A program made the position numbers and the translations under genes. 64,000 nt of DNA from Ectobius pallidus (lineage: Eukaryota; Arthropoda; Insecta; Blattodea; Ectobiidae), in NCBI GenBank assembly GCA_964059195.1, contig CAXKWD010000005.1:94749882-94813881 (forward strand). The letters run 5' to 3'. How positions within the stretch are numbered: the stretch's first letter is position 1; each line of letters begins with the position of its first letter. Under the pieces are notes generated by a model. It ran no database searches. It saw only the letters and a program-made list of their open reading frames with translations, and had not been told where the DNA came from. Positions 1 through 15,000 of the stretch are shown piece after piece.

Positions 1-1194
1 TACACAGATGTATAGGTATTTTGTTAAATAAAAAAATCTTTTAATATATTTTTGGTTTTGTACGTGTTTACTTCTAAATGGTGGTGGGCAAAATAAAGTA
101 ATTTGTTCTCGAGTAATACAAAGAATGAAATGATTATTCGAATGAATAACGTATTGTTTACAGTGTTCACATAGGGCTTTGGGAACTATATGATACTGGG
201 CTTTAACAAATTCTGATCCTATCGATGTAATACATTTTGTGAACATAATTCTTGAAGAATGAAATCCATGAAAATGAAGGAAAGTATGAAAGTGATATTG
301 AATTTCTTTTTTATTTCAGCCCCAAAACGGTTGTTTGGTAATATGGGAGTGAGAAATAAAATTTTCTGTCAAGACAATACAACCTTATGTAACCGGAATT
401 TCTTTTTCTTCTTATTTCAACCCCTCCCAGCATGGTGTGTAGAAGCAACAGAATGCAACATTCGACATCCTCTATGAGCCATAAAAAGCCATATCTAGCG
501 TTTTCTTCATTTCAAATTCTACATACATATTATATAAGGACCTAGAGTTTCAGAATCGAAAGTCCTCCATAAGTTAATTTCAAATTACAAAATACAAAAC
601 CCGGGCCTTTTAAGCTAGTTAAAATATAAAACCTATTTTGTGTTTTGTGATGTAAGTTTATGGATGGTCACTGATATAATTAGGTTAATAGTTTCCGCAG
701 GCTGGCAACAGCAAAAAGCTTGATTGCCCTTCCTGTAGTGGCAATGATTTGACTCTGAAAACAAACCCACTATTTGACACACACATGTCATATTTCATGA
801 AATTTGCTGTCCATGCATTACTCTGTGTATTTAACTTGCAAGAAACATGACTGAAAAAGCACAAAGGGAAAATTTATTCCTTATTCTTTTCTCTGCTGAT
901 GTGAAAAAATTAGAATACTACAGATAATATTTATCAAGTTAAAAGGACAGAACTTTTTTTTTTCTGAGGAAAGTACTCACTTGGGACAAACACTGTATTC
1001 TAATTTTTTGTTTGTTTCTACCAAGGGGAAAGCTGTAAAAAATTGCATAGTTATATTAATTACTTCCACCCTGCATAGATATTCTTTTTTTAGTTTTACC
1101 CCCCCCCCCCCTACCGTTGAAGGAACTTGACACAGCCCACACCACCCGGGCTTATATGGAGGGAATTTCTATGGATCACATACATACTTTTTTG

Positions 1195-1455
1195 ACAAGG
1201 ACAAGGAGGACCTCCCTGGGTGAGTGATCAGCCCAATACTGGGGCCACCTCAGAGACAACATGTGAAGACATAGGACGAGACACACCAGTCACACAAACA
1301 TATATCCATTCAAGTTGCAAATGGCATGAAGGTAATTATCCAGGGACCACAAATGCCTAAAATTTTCCCAACATTCATCTCATAGATGAGGGAAAACCCC
1401 ACCCAGGAAACTTGTCCCAACTGGGAATCAAACCCAAACCCACTGCATAATGAAA
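1195..1455 (-). mobile_element. tRNA-derived SINE fragment
   Basis: The minus strand contains a pol III B-box-like GGTTTGATTCCC near 1430 followed by GTTGGGACAAGTTTCCTGG and GTTTTCCCTCATC. This pattern matches a SINE family I recall from cockroach and stick-insect genomes. The 5' A-box part is missing or decayed. The rest of 1-1889 downstream of the gene holds only a poly-C run near 1100 and the polyA signals. Confidence 0.4.
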
Positions 1456-1790
1456 GCAAACACATCCCCTATGTCAAACCTATACTGAGAAGCCAAAGAA
1501 CGATGTTATTTCAGAATTTATAAAATTCATTTAAGTAAGAAAAATAATTACAAATCCATGGGATCATATGAGTAGGATTTTACATCTTTCTGATGTTCAA
1601 CAAGCCTATGTACAAGTAGTAGTACTACCACTGTAGTGCTACTGCTAAGCCACTCTGGAACGCCCTTCAATCATTATAGTTTAATCCTTAACACCTCAAT
1701 TTTTATCAGTATTTAATAACCATTTTCACTTTCCTCAGCCACAACTGTGAACAGGTTTATTGTTGTTGACAGATTTTATATTTTGTTTCA

Positions 1791-1803
1791 TTTATTTTTT
1801 ATT
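1791..1803 (-). promoter_or_regulatory. Candidate polyadenylation signals
   Basis: Two AATAAA hexamers on the minus strand (1791-1796 and 1798-1803) lie about 90 nt past the mannosidase stop codon; a third is at 1756-1761. The motif is common in AT-rich DNA, so use is inferred from position only. Confidence 0.4.
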
Positions 1804-1889
1804 TCTGTCTTGTAAAAATGCGGTACACAAATTGTTAGCTATGCAGTAGCATGCCAAATAAAGTCAAATGAAAAAAGCATCCAAAGTTA

Positions 1890-2183
1890 CTAATCTTCAA
1901 TACCCAGATCATAGTCTTGTATTGCATCTGTCAGCTTTGACTCTTTCACATCTATTACAAAAGTACGGATTTGCATTGGTTTGAGGGTGACAATCAGTGG
2001 GTCCTCATTCTCATCGGACCAAGATTCTGAAGAAGCTTCTTCTGTATACTCTTTGCTTTCAAACTGTGAATCAATCTCATTTGATTCTGTTTTCCAATTA
2101 AACCTGTGTGTTTCATTTAACCACTGATTAGCCCCCAGAGTTGTTTCACGTGCTGATACTATAGAAAATGGCAGAAATAAGTC
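1890..2183 (-). CDS. MAN2B1-like: Alpha-mannosidase exon 16 (C-terminus)
   Basis: Encodes residues 970-1066 and the stop TAG. It begins [20 protein letters not shown] (human [20 protein letters not shown]) and ends with the family-typical [14 protein letters not shown]. The middle has an acidic Glu/Ser-rich insert absent from the human protein. Acceptor TGTTTCAG. Confidence 0.95.
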   Translation of the reverse strand, partial: DLFLPFSIVSARETTLGANQWLNETHRFNWKTESNEIDSQFESKEYTEEASSESWSDENEDPLIVTLKPMQIRTFVIDVKESKLTDAIQDYDLGIED

Positions 2184-5100
2184 CTGAAACATGAAAGACA
2201 AACATGAAGTAAGACAATACTAGAGACAAAAAGTTGAGCAATAGTTCAAACAGTTCATGCAATTGTAGGCATTTTATACCCAATGCCAGTGATTTTGATA
2301 CATGAAATATTCCATTAGCCTGATAAGGAGGAGTCTTGACAATGAAATCTTTTACAGTAAACCGAAGGGGAAAATCCTAAGTCCTAGCATTAGTGTAGGA
2401 GTGATCCCACTGACCAGAACAAATAAGTATCAGTTAGCAGTAGCAGCTGAAAGCATATGCTTCCTCAGAAGGTAACTACAAATTGCACACTTAGGGACTG
2501 TCACACTAAACCTACTGAGCAACAGCAATCAATCGACCGATATAATGAACCAATAGAGAGCAGTGGTACCAGTCATATAGCATCGTCCGTCAGCAATCAA
2601 CAATGAGCATGAGGGATCAACTGGTCTGTGAAATCAAACCTGTCCGTTTTTCTAAGTGACAGTTGATGCCAAATGGCAGCTAGTAGGTAAAGCTTGAAGT
2701 AAACAGATGTAAAGATGAAAAGAAACAATTATGAGATATGAATCAGAATCAGCTGATGATGATGAAGATACCCACTGAAATGGTCGTTCTGGGTAAATAT
2801 ACCTAATAGTGAAGTTAGTGTGCATATTTCCGTACTCGATCTTTCTAAACAATCTTTCTAAACAGATGTAGCGTGAGAAAGTAATATTAAACCCTGCATC
2901 CCAACACATGTAGTATGATATCATCATCATCAGGATCTAAAGGCAATGCCTTGTTGTAGTAGCCATGTCTTCCTCTTCATCGCTGTTCTCTTTAGATTTT
3001 CGTATGACAGCACGTCCATATCCTTTATCATGTTTTTAATAAATGAATTTCTTGGACGTCCTCTTGATTTCTTTCCCAGTATTTTCCCTTCAAAAATGTT
3101 AATGAGTAGATCATTGTGCCGAAATGTATGACCCACTAACTTTGCTCTTCTACTCTTAATTGAATTCAGAAGGGATCTCTCTTCCATCACTTCATTAAGC
3201 ACTTCTTCATTTGTTTTCCTATCCACCCAACTCGTCTTTGTTAGCCTTCTCCATATCCACATTTCTGCTGCTTCTAGTTTCTTGGCTTCTGCTTTTCCTA
3301 TTGTCCATGTTTCACATCCATAAGTTAATACACAACTTACAAATGTTTTGGCAAATTTTTTCCTTACTTCCATGCTTAAATGGTTATTTGTGAGAAGATT
3401 CCTTTTGTTCTGAAATGCTTGTTTAGCCAGGTTTATTCTTCTCTTAATTTCTGTATCACACTTGTTAAACTTATTGATAATGCTACCCAAGTAACAAAAA
3501 CTTTCGACCTGGTCTAGGGTTGTACCGTCAAGCTGTATGTTGATTTTAAAATTTTCATTTGTTCTTCCGATCACCATGGTTTTTGTTTTCTTTTTATTGA
3601 TCTTCATTTTAAAATTTTTCAATGCATCTGATAGAACTTTAAGCATTTTATTCATTTCCTTTTCTGAATCAGCCAAAATAACTATGTCATCTGCAAATCG
3701 AATGCTATGAATACTGACTCCATTTATTTTAATACCCTTTGTTTTTCTTTTCATTTCCCTGATTGCTTCCTCAATGAACATATTAGTATGATATGAAGGA
3801 GATAAACAGACGTAGGCCTAATAAGGTAACATTTCCGTTGATCGATGATGCTCAATGGTTAGAAATCAGAAGGAACAGAAATGAAGAATCAAGAGATAAA
3901 GGAACTTAATACAGTGAAGCAAAAAATTATGTAATTGACTAAGCTGTTGACTATTAAATACTTTAGGCTTCACTTTTCCTTACATTTTGCAGGACAGCAG
4001 AAAATAGACAGTTGACAAGCAGTTGAAAATGTGGGCAAAGCCCATGAAACGTACGTCCTGCAAAATGTAAGGAAAAGTGAAGCCTAAAGTGTTTAATAGT
4101 CAACAACTTAGTCAATTACATAACAGAAATGAAGTTGAGAGCACTTGGTGGCAATCGATTGGTCTTGATTGATCGATGCTCTGTGTGATGACAGGCTACT
4201 AAGAAAAGTATCTTACCCTCAGCTTGACTGTTACTGGTTTGGAGAGCACTGGATCTTCATTTCTTTCAAATACATGTTCCAGACGAAGGAGGAAAGTTCG
4301 AGCTTTCCATGGTTCCAGTGTCAGAATATGGACATTTTTAGGCAATTGTTTTGTTAAACCAGAAAACTGAAACAAAGAGTACAAATTTCATCAATACCTC
4401 AGACAACCTAAGACTAATAAGATTTTCTGTAGTTTATTAATAATTTGTTCTATTCTAATAAAAGCCCTTACATAAACTGGAAAGAAACAATTATGAGATA
4501 TGTATGTTGGGGAGGCAGACAAATCATAAAAGTAAGAACATCCAGTTTCAACCGGTCAAATTACATCTCACAGTATTTTAAATGGGATTTTTTTTTACAG
4601 TGAAGTGATAATGGAATGATAGTATATGGTCTAATACTCAACTTTACTTCCCCCCCCCCAAGAACCATGATTTCAATCACTATCATGATCATCTTCAGTT
4701 TGTGTCTTACTGTTCTTCAGGATCATCAACAGAAATTCAGATGTTGGAAGAGGTGTGTGTTTGATGATGTCTGTGGCAAGTAGAAATTTTGAATGAGCCT
4801 GCTCTCTATATGTACTTAATGAATTTTGACACACACATAGAGAGCAGCCTCATTCAAAATTTCTACCTGCCACAGACATCATCTAACAAACCCCCCCCCC
4901 CCCTCCAATTTCATCAGGACCAGCAACAGAAATTCAAAACAGACACAAAATGAGGATGATCACGATAATGAATGAAACCAAACAAGTAAGTGAAGTTGAG
5001 TGTAAAAAAACTTACCATACACCATATAGACTACACCTTTTATCTTGAGCTGAAAAAATACAAGGGTGAGGGGAGCTGAAACTGCATGCAGTATTTTATT

Positions 5101-8100
5101 GTTGCAGATATTATAGTAGAATATATCACTGGAGAAATTAAGTAATATATTTCTTTCGACATCCTCTCTCCCAGTCTTCAGAATATAGAAAATTGGTTTA
5201 AAAGTCATAGCATTGTACATGTTCTTGAATACGCACTTTCACATGACTGAATTAATACAATATAACAAAATTTCTTTCACAAGAAGTCTGCAGGTAATTA
5301 ATACAACTTTCTAGCAAGATAATCAAAACTTACTTGTTCCTTTCTCTGACAGATTCAGCCTAAAACACATTAAATTGCTTTTCCTTCCATTTCATTTACT
5401 TGATTATTGCTTATTCACTGATGTCCAACACTTCTTGGTTTAAAGAATATTCACTTTTAACTTCGTTGTCATTTATATTGACCATTTCCACATCACCAGA
5501 ACTCTTCTTGTAATGTCCCTGGATTTAATTCTGCCATTTTCAGAATAATATGTTGTAAACCAATAAAAAAATAGATAGTAGCTCAAGAATTTCACTACGA
5601 AAAGTTTTTTGCATATGGCAATACAGGGAAAGGGCTGCAATCTTCATTTTTTCGAGCAAGGCCTTCTTGATATGGACTGTTTTCAGCATTATGGAGTGTT
5701 TAGCTCAAGATAAAGTGTGTGACCTTTACTACCATTCAAAATAAATCTGTTTATTAATTTGCAAGGCATCTAGCAGGTACAAAGGAAAAAGACCTTTTTG
5801 AGGGTTCCTAGCAGGAATTATAAAGGAAACACCTTATGCTTACCTCCATTTCAAAATTGGAAGCCCATTCTTTGAAAGTGAAGTTTTCAGCAGGGGTGAA
5901 GAAGAGCCATGGAGAAAGCATGAACTGTTGTGCAAGGTCATGTTCTATTTCTGCAGCTGTACCATTTTCACCAATACTGCCTCCAGTAATCCAGTGCTTT
6001 CCTATAGCTACAAGACCATGATTGTACGCAGTCTCATTGAGGGCCTCCCCTACACCAAATGCATCATCATTGAGCAGGCGACGATGCACCTAACAAAAAA
6101 AATCTATTTTGAAATAATTATCTTCCTCTACCAAAAATAAAAAAATAAAAAATAAATAAACAAAAAACATAATATACCATATAATGTAATATAATATGCA
6201 TGTGTAAGTAATTTAAACAAACTGTTAAGCTGTTTTCAAGAAAATCATCACAACCCAAATAAAATCTGATGTAATGCACTCACTTTTTTTCCCCCCTAAA
6301 GCATGGAATATTCACCTTTCTTGCTTCACATTCTGATACAAAATGAAAGGCCATATTGAATACAATTCATTATGTCAATTGTACTGCCAAGTGCAAAAAT
6401 TGATCTGTCTCATTAAAAGAATACAGTAGATTGTAAATGAAACATATTATGCACGTTAGTGTGCTCTTCCTTTCATTCATATTGAATAGAGTCCGTATTC
6501 AGTGTTTCAGCCCAATGGAAAGATTTATTATTAGGGAGTGGATTTTTATGTCCGGTCATGGAAACCACCATTAATGGCCATGGGTGTCGGCATGCTAATC
6601 ACATCCCCCCCCCCCCAATCCTGCCGTCTGCCTATGGTAGATGACAAAGAGGTCGGGTGGTAGGTCTTGTCCCTTCTGGGATGTTAGCACTACGGAGTTA
6701 GTTAGTTAGTGGATTTTTATGTAAATAAATATTTTTTGTGCTTGTAGACAGAAGACTAGAACTAAAACTACAATTCCGAATGAGAACCTGGAAGTTTATA
6801 GTCAACCCTCGATATAATGCACCTCCTTACAGTGCCACCCTCGCACTGCGCCAATAAATGCAAGTGAACAGATCTTATCCCATATAAAATACATACAAAA
6901 TCTTGTTATTGTTCCAGTTCATTTAATGCCAGTGAATATAAGACAAGATTTTTGCAAAATATAGCTCGCAATGATTTTTTTTCAGTTGCAGAATTATTTT
7001 AAAACTGGCATGAATGTTACGAAGATTATTTAAGAAACGTACCGTACTGTATTTCCAAGAAGTGAGTGTTCCCCTGCGAATAACTGTAAATGTAGTGCGG
7101 TGGAATGTTAAGAAGCCAGACAGACAGTCTGTGTGAGGGTGGAGGTAGAAAGAGCCCTTCATACAATGAGACATTCTAAACTTTCACTTCTTTTAGTCCA
7201 GTGTCTATTCAGATTTTAAATACTACACTACTGTTACTCAGTTACAGTTAATCACTTACATGGTTTGAACCTCTTTGTGTATTGTAGCACTGTAATAAAT
7301 TGAGTTACTGTACAGTATATTATTATGTGCTAAAGTGCTCTATTTGCCTTTTATTTTAATTTTCTTTCATAATACAGTACAGAAAATAAATACAGCACTG
7401 TAAATTGAATTAAATTTTGTTTTAGTTAGTGCCACCCTCACTCTGTGCCACTAAATGTAAGAGAACGGATAGTGGCATCACATAAAAGCACATATTTCTA
7501 TAATATTTTCATGTAAATACATATTTTTAATAATGTAGCTATAAAACATAATATGTTTAATTTTTCTTATTCTAATTTTTTTTTAATTCAGTCCCAAAAC
7601 TGTTTTCAAATACATATATTAATGAAAACTATGCAAATGTATTTCTTAATGTGTATTCATGTTGAATTCCATTTGTTCAAACTACAGCATCAATGCATAT
7701 GTGACCTCGACTGCAAGAGCCTTCTAGTCTTTTGGGGGAGGGGAACAAAGATGTGTGTAATTCCCAATGTTGGCATGCTGTCACATGTAAGAGAGTCGAA
7801 TTTCCTTCAGTCTCTCCTACTGCTTTGATGACTAGTAGTTGAGACTGTTAAATTATATAAAGTGAATCTAACTGTGCCGATAACATGCTGAAAGTGTAGT
7901 GCAGTGTTCGATCTCGTTTACAGCAATATATGGTTCAATTTAGGAGAACTTTAAAAAGTGACAGGAAAATTCTAATCTGTCAAAAATGTGGGAAATCTGT
8001 AATTGCGGATCAGCGATCTCAAGTCAAGCAGCATTTAGCTGGCAGGAAACACATAATGGCCGCTTCACGTCCAGCCTTTATAAAAGTCCTTTTAGGCAAA

Positions 8101-11100
8101 GCAACTTCACATACCCAGTTTCCAAACAGTTATCAATATTACGCAGATTTTGGCAAAACATTTCTTACATGTGATATTCCTTTATATAAATCGGAAAATC
8201 CAGAGCTGAAAAAGTTTCTTACAAAATGCAAAAAATTTGAAACACCAGAAAATTAATCAGCAATAAGAAAAATGTATGTCCCTCCATGATATGAAGAAAA
8301 GTTGAGAGTTTCTTCTCCCAGTAATATGCATTTTTTCCATGACAACAGACATAGGTCTGTGGTGGAAATCTTGGAGAATGTCTTCATTGTCCACTGGAAC
8401 AGCGATATATTCCCCCCCCCCTCTAGCATTGTCTCATCATGACTGGTGAGTAATAATTAAACTTTATATGTATAATATTAATTAATTACATAATACTGAA
8501 TCAAAATATTTTTAATGTGTTTATATATATTTTTTTTTAATATTTCTTTTTCATTTTAATCATAAGAAAATTAATATTTTCAAGATTTTTAGCACACAAA
8601 AATCCGCTCCCTAGTGATGAGTAACTGGCAGAAGCGTAAGATCTTCCGCATTGCCAGTCAAAAAATTACAGTTAAAAATACAATTACTTGTAATTAAACA
8701 TAAGACAGTTGAACCTAAAACTAAATTAATTACAATAATTAATATCCCCATCTGATGTACAAATCATTATCAACAGTGACATATACTTCCACGTCAAATG
8801 CACTGCGGAGAAGTTTGGGGTTGAATCTAGGTATATTTGGTGCACAGACTATGAAAAAGTATGTTATTTGTGTGAATTCTGTATAGAAATGAGATTGTTG
8901 TCAATGCTGAATCCAGTGATGTTTCCTTTTCCCCATTTTTCACAGGTGTTTTTGCAGGCAGAGATGCCACATTTGAACTAAACCAATTGTTATTGCTTCC
9001 TCCGTTGACTATATGATCAACTAAATATCTGTCCCTATGTTGTGATCCCCCTTATGACCATTACCATAGTATAATTTATCAATATTTAGAATTTTGAATC
9101 ATGGTCTTGTAAATAGTTTTCTTTAAAACATCTTTCTAAATGGCGAAATCCCTGTAAATCCCACTCACGTTTCTAGCCACAGGATTTGAACCAAAATGTG
9201 AGTTCATAATGTTATTACCTTAGTCACCTTGCTTGAGATCTTGTATTGTTAATATAGCTGTACATACATTAATAAATTAGAACTAAATTGTAAAATCAGA
9301 CAACAAAATACATGCTGATCTCCCATATCCAAGTGCATGTTCTGTGGAAGACTTTTTACTAGACCTTACTTGAAATAAAGATTGCGACTCACCATAAGTT
9401 CCACTTCTCCATCATGGAGACTGGTACCTCCCTGGGCTCTGTCTGTAAGAATTGCCATTTCAGCATTTATAGAGTGATCTTTAATAACAATCTTGGAAGT
9501 CACAGGGTAATAGTTGCCTGCAACTGGTTCTTCAATTTTTACTTTCCATGTTGGGCGGAAGTTACGTTTCCTTTCTAGCATTTCACGGCCATTGGAATCA
9601 GTATAAAATAATCCTTCTGTTTTCAGATCAGAAGTGTATCGTGTTATAACCTCTTTACTTATGTTGTCTCTGAAAAAAAAATTGTCTTTTCAATACGATA
9701 CTGAATGGGTTGTTTACAATAAAAATACACCTATTTTATCAGGAACAAATTTTTATCAAATTTTAAAATTTCTATACAGAATCTGTCTAAACACAAACTG
9801 AAATGCTAGAAGTGGGCAATTTCAAAGATGGATCATTCATAACAGTAAATTGATGGAACTTAAATAGTGAAGCAACTATAATAAAATAATTATAATATGT
9901 CTGTCTGTATGGAACCCTATAGCCCCCTATTATTATTATTATTATTATTATATTGGTAAATTAAGGGGAGAAAAAGAGTAAGGGGAACTTAACAAGTTCT
10001 TCTAGAAGAACTTAAATACAATATAACAGGAGAAATTAACTCTGTTTCAGAATCTGAACTAATGCACATGAAAGATAATTTCCTAAAAAATTGTCAGTGT
10101 TGTGTGGATGCAAGAGAGGACATTTCCAACATCTCTTGCAATGAGGTACATGGTTATTTTCGTTGTAATTGTGACTTCGATTGTGAGAATCTGAATCATT
10201 ACAATGTTAGCAGATTCATATGTTAGGTATTTTACCCCATTGCTCAAGAGTAAAAGCAGTTGCTGCTGCCGCGCAAACCCCCAAGCGAACAGCCAACTCG
10301 TACGTGAGACACACTGTAGCTGTTTCCTACATGTGAAACTGCATCTACACTTGCCTTAGAGACTCCTAGGGGACTGAGGTAAAAGCAGGGGACTTGGGAG
10401 AATTTTTGTTTACAAGCAAATGCCTCGGTTTTGCTCATCAAATACATAATTAATAAAATCAGGTAAACTGATGTAACAAAGTGCCAGTATGTTTTTGTTT
10501 AATCAGTTATGATTGCAATTATGATATGCAGAATACAAAAAAAAAGTCAAATTGGCCGGTTTCGGGATTTGAACCATGGAACTCCAGAATGTGAGGCCAA
10601 GACGTTACCATCTCGGCCACCTGGGTCAGTTTAACAGTTTAGTTGGATAAGCGCATGTAAAGCAATAGTGTTATTTGTCATAGCTAACTGTATTTTAATT
10701 GCCAAAGCCTTATAAGATCACAGCAAAACAACTGACTATGTTGTCATGGTAACAGATTTGCATTTCATAAATTCTTTTGAATATGTATATTACCATAAAA
10801 GAGGCACTAAATTGAGCATTACTCCGAAACAGGTCAAACGAGTTTATCCAATATCAATAGATGTCTTCCCATGGACATTATAAATGTGTATACAGAGTTT
10901 CATAAAAATCCGGTAAAGCATATTTGAGTTACCGCGTCTTTAAAATAGACACTAAATTGGGTTTTACTCCGGTACCGGTCTACCGATTTGGTCCAATATC
11001 AGTTCACGTCTTCCCATGTACATTATAAATGGGTATACAAAGTTTCAGAAAAATCCAATAAAGCATATTTGAGTTATCGCAACTTCTTATATATTAACAT

Positions 11101-11957
11101 AAAAGGCACTAAATTGGGCATTATTCCGGTACTGGCCAATCGATTTTGTCGAATATCAATAGACGTCTTTCCATGGACATTATAAATGCGTACACGAAGT
11201 TTCATAAAAATCCAACAAAGCTTATTTGAGTTATTGTGCCTTTATAGACACTAAATTGGGTTTTACTCCGGTATCGGTCAACAGATTAGGTTCAAATTCA
11301 ATAAGGTACTTCTCATGGACATCATAAATGTGTACATCAAGTTTCATGGAAATCCGATACAGCGTATTTGAGTTATGGCGCCTTTCTTATTAAAATAGGC
11401 ACTAAATTGGGCATTACTCCGGTACCGGTGAACCGATTTGGTTCAATATCAATAGGGTTTTCCCATGGACATTATAAATGTGTTTTCCAAGTTTCATGAA
11501 AATCTGAAAAAGCGTATTTGAGTTATGGAGCGTACAGACACACGGACGGACGGACTGACAGACATTTTTCGTCCCCACACACAATCTCATAAAGTACCAT
11601 ACTGGCACTTAATAATCTGCATGATGGAAAAACAAAAATGGCTACATTAGAGATGTGAGGAAGTAGAAGAGAAAATACAGTGTTTTAAAATTTAAACTTA
11701 TTTCGTTTAACACTTAAACTGATCTCTTACTTGATAGGAATTGGTCCAACCAGCCACTCAACTTCAACATATTTCGTATCTCCATGGTAAAATCGCCAGA
11801 CTTGACTCACCCAGTTTGAGTATTTCACATGTGTTTCATCTACTAGATCCCCTAAAACACATACAAACAGAACAAGTTAAGTCACCGGGAGGATATTTGA
11901 AAAGGAAATGCAGATATACCAGTATTTCAGGGTGTGCATTAATTGTGTTAATTATTA

Positions 11958-12006
<49 letters not shown>

Positions 12007-15000
12007 TCAACAATAATTACAGCATGAGCCATTGCACTGGCCTACAGATTATGGTTTTAAAGAGTGAGGCAACATTACTGAATCTGTTCAGAAACCACTT
12101 GATTTAACTGTTTAGGGAAAAGTATATTTAAAAAGTGTATTAAAAAAAAAATAGACTTATCAATTTTGACATCCATACGGAAAATGACCTCATTTTCAAA
12201 TTCATACAACCAGGAGGTATCTGGTGGACACAGAAGCAAACTTGTCAGTAGTTCTCAGCTGATTTGGTAAGTTTTTACTTACAATGGTTACATGAAGTTG
12301 AATGTTTTAAAGTTTAATATATAATATTGACACTTCACAAAGTTTTCCCAATTAACTTAATAAAAAAATACCATAAATGTTACTTCACATGTATACTAGT
12401 GTCCAAAATTAAAGCAACAAACTGATAATTCTCCTTCCTATCTCTACTATACAAGATACAGTATTCGTATAAAATGTAAAGCTATGTCCATACAGTCGTG
12501 TTCTGAACTGAAGATGGCATTCTTGTCATCTTACAAACAGCGCACAATGAAATCAGTGCACCACTTGAAAGGGCAGTGCACTTATCAAAAGGGGCACTGC
12601 AGCATAGTGTTTGTTGCTTAGTCCAATATCAACGTTTGCTGTGTAAACATTTACTGCAGGTACAGGATGGCAAAGAGAAGACGCCTAGAAGATTCTCTTC
12701 GGTGGAGGGCCATAGGAAGAATGGAAGCAGGACAGTCTCAAGCTGATGTGGCCAGATGGCTTCATGTGAATCATTCTGTTGTTTCTCAGATGTGGTAACA
12801 GTTTGAAGAGTCCGAAAATGTATCCCGACGACCAGGGCAAGGACGACCAAGAGTGACATCAGAAAGAGAGGACCGTTATTTGGCTGTAAGGGCACGACGG
12901 TACTGCTGTAGTACTTCACGACAACTGGCATCTGACCTCACACCATCCACTGCAACAGTTGTAATGAGGCAGACAGTGTACAAGATCTTGGCACCTCATG
13001 TGTGGTTGTTTTGAGGTGCTGTGGGCCCAGACTTCGTAATGATGGATGACAATGGTTGTCCTCATAGAGCACAGGTGGTGGATGTTTTCCTGGAAACTGA
13101 AGATATTGCACGTATGGATTGGCCTGCTTGCTCTCCCGTTTTGAATCCTATAGAGCATGTCTGGGATGCACTAGGGAGATGACTTGCTTCATGTGTACAT
13201 CCAACAACCGCTCTCCAGGCCTTGCGAGCTGCTGTGCAGGAAGAATGGGCGTTATTGCCTCAAAATGAGATTGATGACATCATTCACAGCATGCCACACC
13301 GTTGTGAGACTTCTATTGCTGCCAGAGGTGGTTACACCCCATACTGAGCACATTAACGCATTTTTCTGGATGTGTGTGAAAGTCATTACATGTGCAAAAA
13401 AAGAAAAACAAGGTGATTTGTTTTACTGGTATGCACAAACGTTGCAATAGTTTACTTTCTTTATTCCTCATATTGTTTATAAGTTACTATCACCTGTTTA
13501 TACTGGTTTGTGGCAAATAAACCACCAAAGATGAAATTTTGGTTTGTTGCTTTAATTTTGGACACTAGTGTAGTTTTTCTCATTTAATTTTTTTTTTCTT
13601 TTCCTTTTTTTTCCCTCGGATACTACTATTCATTTAAGTTTGACTTGTATCTGGATGACTTACACCCAGGCATTTTATCTCATAGAGTCACATCTCATAG
13701 AATCCCTTAATGCGGAAAGTATAACACATAAATAGAAAATAATGAGTAAAATAAAAGACTCAAATAATATATCAAAAGAGATATCTCAAGCAGTGAATGC
13801 TGCAACGTTAATCTTGTTATTAAAAAATCAAAGACTGATAAGACAAGAAGTAATGAGTCCCTTCGTATGACAACTTAATACCCAAACCACAGTTTTACTA
13901 CAGAATATTTTCTCGGGCTTCTAACCTGGTGAAACTTTGATAAATTCCAACTTTTGGGGCCAACCTGAGGCTCCATTGTCAAGGAGATTGACAATGAAGC
14001 CTCAGATTGGCCCTGAAACATTAGAATTTATCCAAGTTACCACCTGTTAGAAGACCGGAAAAATGAATATATTACTAGCACCAGAAAAAATTCAAAGAAT
14101 ATTTCATAGTATTACTGTATACAATGAAATACTTTTTTTTTTTTTTTTGAAGAAGAAGAAGCAATGAATTTTTAAGACATTAAAATCCTGCTTCATGCTA
14201 AATTTTGTTTGACATGGATTTATGGAAAACTTATTTAAATAAATAAAAGCCTAAACTGTATGGACAAAAATATAAAGGGCAGCCAGCCAAATTAGAACTA
14301 ATTAATTTAATTAGTAGCCTAAATGTTATACAAAAGTGCAGAATGCTCAATGAGTCACAAATAATCTGTAGTCTGAATACTATACTAATTTCACTTTAAG
14401 AACAAAGTAGATGTAAACAAAGCCACGTGACAAGGGAGCGCCTCATTGGCTAGTGGACGAACTGTAACTTTTGCTGCTTTGTATCCATACTCTTGCTCTT
14501 AATAAAATAGTTCGGTTCAAACCGTACATTTTTGTAGCTATTTTCGTGCAGAGAAATTTAAAAACACGTTTCTGAAGCAGATCTGTGTATGAAACAAAAT
14601 TAATTTGATCAGATTTTCCTGACGCATAATAACTAAGTGAACTAATTAAACCGTTACAACAGATGTAAATTGTAGGCGTTTACGACGGCTGTGTGAATGC
14701 TCAATCACGCCATCTTGGAATGAACTTGCCACAGTCCCCTCCCAATAACTTGGTTAGACCTGCTGAATGTGCGTTCATTTATTTATTTATAACGGTTATA
14801 CAACACGTACGTGAGGACAAGAAAGTCGTGTGCTAGAACAAAACAAAAATTTCGTCAAAAGTTACATGTAACTTACAGCTCTGATAGGATTGGGGCGGTT
14901 ACAAACAGAAATTAATGAATTCTAAAAGAAAACGCCTCTGAAGTGGGCAGCCAACATTGCAAAATGAGAGTAATTTTTTATACTCGTTAATATCTTCTTG

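Noticed and set aside
10548..10630. Functional tRNA gene on the minus strand
   Set aside because: A and B boxes fit but the anticodon arm does not fold.
12629..13158. Minus-strand frames of 80-100 residues
   Set aside because: They are antisense shadows of the Tc1 transposase pseudogene.
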